Source: Pseudomonadota bacterium (lineage in GTDB: Bacteria > Pseudomonadota > Gammaproteobacteria > Burkholderiales > Burkholderiaceae_C). From it: a stretch of DNA of 64,000 nt. The notes under the pieces are model-generated. The model was not told the DNA's origin. It ran no database searches and was given only the letters and a program-made list of their open reading frames with translations. Below, in pieces: positions 61,590 to 64,000 of the stretch (positions are counted from its first letter, which is position 1; each line of letters starts with the position of its first letter). Position numbers and translations under genes: made by a program. The stretch covers positions 33,272-97,271 of the forward strand of contig JAEZWW010000071.1 of NCBI GenBank assembly GCA_023442945.1, in the 5' to 3' direction.

Positions 61590-61631
61590 AGCGGCGAGCT
61601 CGGCCGCCGCGTTGGGCCTGGTGGGCGGTTC

Positions 61632-61700
61632 GTTTTGCTATGCATTGCATAGCTGTTTGCGCAGATGGTTGTAGGGCTGCGGCCTGATTCTTCTTGAAGC
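61632..61700 (+). repeat. Dispersed repeat copy after the RES toxin
   Basis: Forward copy: TTTTGCTATGCATTGCATAG, CTGTTTGCGCAGATGGTTG, TAGGGCTGCGGCCTGATT, then CTTGAAGC. It is one of the best matches, in a convergent gap. Confidence 0.9.
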
Positions 61701-61756
61701 AGCCTTGCCATTCACCGGCCGAGCGACGCAGCGGTCGCCCGCGCCAACCGCCGCTC

Positions 61757-62830
61757 TTACTTCGCCGCTGCCTTGTCTGCCGACACCCCTAACACCTGGT
61801 GCAGCCGGGTGCTGGTGGTGGTGTACTGGAACGGCACTTCCTTGCCCGGAAAGACAAAGGGCAGGGCCCCGTAAGCGGCCAGGGTGGCTTCATGAAAGCC
61901 GCACAGGATCAGCTTCTTCTTGCCCGGGTAGGTGTTGATGTCGCCCACGGCGAAGATGCCGGGCTCGCTGGTGCCATAGGTTTCGGTGTTGACGACCAAC
62001 TGCTTGCGCTCGATGTCCAGCGCCCAGTCGGCGATGGGGCCGAGCTTGGGGCTCATGCCCAAAAAGACCAGCAGCGCGTCCAGCGGCACGTTGCGCGTCT
62101 CGCCGTCCGGGCCCATGACTTCGGTGGCCTGTAGCTGATCGCTCTCGGCCACGAAGCCGGTCACCTGGCCGACCATGAACTGCATCTGCTGCGCCTCGCA
62201 CAGCGCGCGCATGCGCGCCACGGTGGCGGGCGCGGCCTGAAAGCCGTCGCGCCGGTGCAGCAGCAGCACCTCGGCCGGGCGGCCTTCGGTCAGCGTGGCC
62301 AGGTGCACGGCCCAGTCCAGCGCCGAATCGCCGCCGCCGACGATCACCAGGCGCTGGCCGGCAAATTGCGTGGGTTGCTTTACACGGTAGAAGAGCTGGC
62401 GGTTCTCAAACGCTTCAATGCCCGGCACCGCCAGGCGGCGCGGCTGAAAGGCGCCTACGCCGGCGGCGATGAACACGGCCTTTGCCAAGAGGCGCAGGCC
62501 TTGCGCGGATTCCAGCAAAAAACGGCCGTCGGCCTGTTTTTGCAGCGTGCTGACCTCGTGGCCCAGGTGGAAGGTGGGGGCGAACGGGGCGATCTGCTTT
62601 TGCAACGCGTCGGTCAACTCCTGGCCGCTGCAGACGGGGATGGCGGGGATGTCGTAGATCGGCTTGGCCGGGTACAACTCGGCCGGCTGGCCGCCGATTT
62701 GCGGCAGCGCGTCGATCACGTGGGCCTGCATCTCCAGCAGGCCAAGTTCAAATACCTGGAACAGGCCCACCGGCCCCGCGCCGATGATGGCGGCATCGGT
62801 TTCGATCGGCGGGGTGGTGGCGGTGTTCAT
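61757..62830 (-). CDS. Ferredoxin/flavodoxin-NADP+ reductase (thioredoxin-reductase-like type)
   Basis: FAD enzyme of 357 residues that moves electrons between NADPH and ferredoxin. It has the FAD motif AAIIGAGPVGLFQVFELG, PQIGGQPAELYPAKPIYDIP, the NADPH motif VIVGGGDSALDWAVHL and the end GIFAVGDINTYPGKKKLILCGFHEA. The CxxC pair of thioredoxin reductase is absent, which supports the FNR2 subclass. The ATG at 62830 is preferred; the frame upstream would translate a repeat. FdxA next door is a plausible partner. Confidence 0.92.
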   Translation of the reverse strand: MNTATTPPIETDAAIIGAGPVGLFQVFELGLLEMQAHVIDALPQIGGQPAELYPAKPIYDIPAIPVCSGQELTDALQKQIAPFAPTFHLGHEVSTLQKQADGRFLLESAQGLRLLAKAVFIAAGVGAFQPRRLAVPGIEAFENRQLFYRVKQPTQFAGQRLVIVGGGDSALDWAVHLATLTEGRPAEVLLLHRRDGFQAAPATVARMRALCEAQQMQFMVGQVTGFVAESDQLQATEVMGPDGETRNVPLDALLVFLGMSPKLGPIADWALDIERKQLVVNTETYGTSEPGIFAVGDINTYPGKKKLILCGFHEATLAAYGALPFVFPGKEVPFQYTTTSTRLHQVLGVSADKAAAK

Positions 62831-62841
62831 CCGGCGTGCTT

Positions 62842-62900
62842 CACATTCGATAGCTGGCTGCGCACATCGGGCGCGGGCTGAGGCTTGATTTTGCTTCAAA
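62842..62900 (+). repeat. Dispersed repeat copy upstream of the ferredoxin-NADP reductase
   Basis: Forward copy: TCACATTCGATAGCTGGCTG, CGCACATCGGGCGCGGGCTG, AGGCTTGATTTTGCTTCAAA. It begins 12 bases upstream of the reductase ATG on the other strand, so it may be in its 5' leader. Confidence 0.8.
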
Positions 62901-62944
62901 CCCCGATCAGGACCTATCGTAGCGCGCCGGTGCGCCGCGCGTGT

Positions 62945-63274
62945 TCAGCGCTTGAGAAATTGCAGCTTGTCGGTGCGGTCTTTCCACTCGTCCGCGTCCG
63001 GCAGCGCGTCACGGCGCTTGGTGATGGTGCGGTACGCCGGGTCGCGCGCCAGTTCGGCGTTGATCTCGGTCATGTGCATCTGGTCCTTGGGCACATCTTC
63101 TTCGGCGTAGATGGCGTTGACCGGGCATTCGGGGATGCACACCGCGCAGTCGATGCATTCGTCCGGGTCGATGGTCAGGAAGTTCGGGCCTTCCTTGAAG
63201 CAGTCGACCGGGCACACATCCACGCAGTCGGTGTACTTGCAGTTGATACAGGATTCGGTGACGACGTGGGTCAT
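62945..63274 (-). CDS. fdxA: 7Fe ferredoxin FdxA
   Basis: Ferredoxin of 109 residues with one [3Fe-4S] and one [4Fe-4S] cluster. The N-terminal set is Cys9, Cys17 and Cys21-Pro (THVVTESCINCKYTDCVDVCP), and the second set Cys40, Cys43, Cys46 and Cys50-Pro (DECIDCAVCIPECP). The ATG at 63274 fits the family start. It lies 114 bases upstream of the ferredoxin-NADP reductase on the same strand, which suggests one electron-transfer unit. Confidence 0.95.
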   Translation of the reverse strand: MTHVVTESCINCKYTDCVDVCPVDCFKEGPNFLTIDPDECIDCAVCIPECPVNAIYAEEDVPKDQMHMTEINAELARDPAYRTITKRRDALPDADEWKDRTDKLQFLKR

Positions 63275-63490
63275 GTTCAGGGTGCGAAGAGAAAGCGGTA
63301 ATCGGGGAGCCGAGGGCAAGGGCCGGAAGGCGCGCCGCCTGCCGCGCTTCGGCGCAAAGGGCCCGGCGCCTCGTGGCCAACCGTTGATTTTAGCGGCTGA
63401 GGCGCGCTGTGGTCGGGGTAATCCCGGGTAGCCAAAGGGTTGCCTCGGGTAGGGGCATTCGGCGACCGCGGCCGCGCTGTGGGATGCGGG

Positions 63491-64000
63491 TCAGCGCCCC
63501 AGCACGGCGCCGGCGGTGCGCTGGCTGGCGGTGTCGACCAGGATCAGCGCGCCCAGCGCGCGGCTGCGGGCAAAGGGCGTGGCCGGCACGGCTTCTTGCA
63601 GCACCAGCTCGACATGGCCGATGGCGTTGGCGTCCAGCTGGCTGGCGGGTTCGCGCGCCAGGGTGTGGATGTCCAGCCGCTCGGCGATGCGCTGCACCTT
63701 GGCCTTGACCCAGCGGTGGCCGTGCAACGCCCAGTACACGCGCCCGGGCAGCAAGGGTTCGTCGTCCAGCCAGGCGACGGTGGCGGACAGCGTGCGCGTG
63801 ATCGGCCAGACCGCGGCGGGCGCGGGCGTGTCGTCAAAGTCGTCGGCCGCCGCCGCGGGGGCTTCGGCCGGTGCGGCCACGATCCAGTCGCCGCGCGACA
63901 CGTCCACTTCGCGGTCCAGCACGATGCCGGCGCTGTGGCCCGCGGCCACTTCACCCGGGCGCCGCGCGTGGTCCAGCACCTGGGCCACCACGGCCTGCTG
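63491..64000 (-). CDS. cysN: Sulfate adenylyltransferase subunit 1 (CysN), C-terminal part
   Basis: C-terminal 169 residues of CysN, the GTPase subunit of ATP sulfurylase; the N-terminal part lies beyond the window. The visible part is the EF-Tu-like beta-barrel domains: VAAGHSAGIVLDREVDVSRGDWIVA, then RVYWALHGHRWVKAKVQRIAERLDI and the ending FARSRALGALILVDTASQRTAGAV. It would activate sulfate for cysteine synthesis together with CysD. The 216 bases between it and fdxA contain no gene. Confidence 0.9.
   Translation of the reverse strand, partial: QQAVVAQVLDHARRPGEVAAGHSAGIVLDREVDVSRGDWIVAAPAEAPAAAADDFDDTPAPAAVWPITRTLSATVAWLDDEPLLPGRVYWALHGHRWVKAKVQRIAERLDIHTLAREPASQLDANAIGHVELVLQEAVPATPFARSRALGALILVDTASQRTAGAVLGR

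Overview
The window is a 64 kb piece of a GC-rich betaproteobacterial chromosome. The gene order lepA-lepB-DUF4845-rnc-era-recO-pdxJ-acpS-nagZ, the block asd-fimV-truA-trpF-trpB-trpA-accD, the Bug-family binding protein and the protein sequences themselves all point to Burkholderiales, most likely Comamonadaceae. No rRNA, tRNA, CRISPR array, insertion sequence or prophage gene was seen. Most of the region is conserved core chromosome with short accessory insertions.

Layout. 1-6.8 kb: secretion, RNA-processing and cofactor operon (lepA end to nagZ). 6.9-11.9 kb: a small membrane protein, an acyl-CoA ligase, an MscS channel and lysS. 12-20.1 kb: a compact glycan-assembly cluster (flippase, hexapeptide acyltransferase, two glycosyltransferases, sugar aminotransferase, phosphoglycosyl transferase, sugar 4,6-dehydratase). 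20.2-30.3 kb: Lon-substrate-domain protein, YggT, then accD-trpA-trpB-trpF-truA-fimV and asd on the minus strand. 30.6-35.1 kb: rpoD and dnaG. 35.2-45.9 kb: a catabolic island with a MarR-type regulator, a frameshifted flavin monooxygenase, flavin reductase, cyclase, two indolepyruvate:ferredoxin-oxidoreductase subunits, a Bug transporter protein, a thioesterase and an acyl-CoA ligase. 45.9-57 kb: mixed metabolic and membrane genes, including an FCSD-like flavoprotein, gamma-glutamyltransferase, an SDR, an N-terminally truncated AraC regulator and an iron-linked DUF2325 pair behind a Fur-box-like site. 57-64 kb: exonuclease, DinG helicase, an Xre/RES toxin-antitoxin pair, ferredoxin-NADP reductase, FdxA and the C-terminal part of cysN.

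The most striking non-gene structure is a family of dispersed repeats of about 60-70 bp with the core AGCTGCCCGCGCAGAT followed by TAGGGCTGNAGGCC. I count 18 recognisable copies in both orientations, absent from about 25 to 43 kb except for one weak candidate. Many sit exactly at gene boundaries: one fills the pdxJ-acpS gap and supplies both the pdxJ stop and the acpS ribosome-binding site, one abuts the likely era start, and one carries the dinG stop. One copy lies in frame inside trpF, where it encodes barrel helix 3. This family, the 18-bp perfect palindrome TTGTTTAAGCTTAAACAA before the catabolic operon, and the small glycan cluster are the main items for follow-up.

Functional links. The catabolic island reads as oxidation of an aryl-pyruvate-type acid to an acyl-CoA (IorA/IorB) under a MarR-family repressor. 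The glycan cluster can build a 4-amino-sugar on undecaprenyl phosphate, extend it and flip it, but it has no polymerase or ligase of its own. These are inferences from protein families and gene order.
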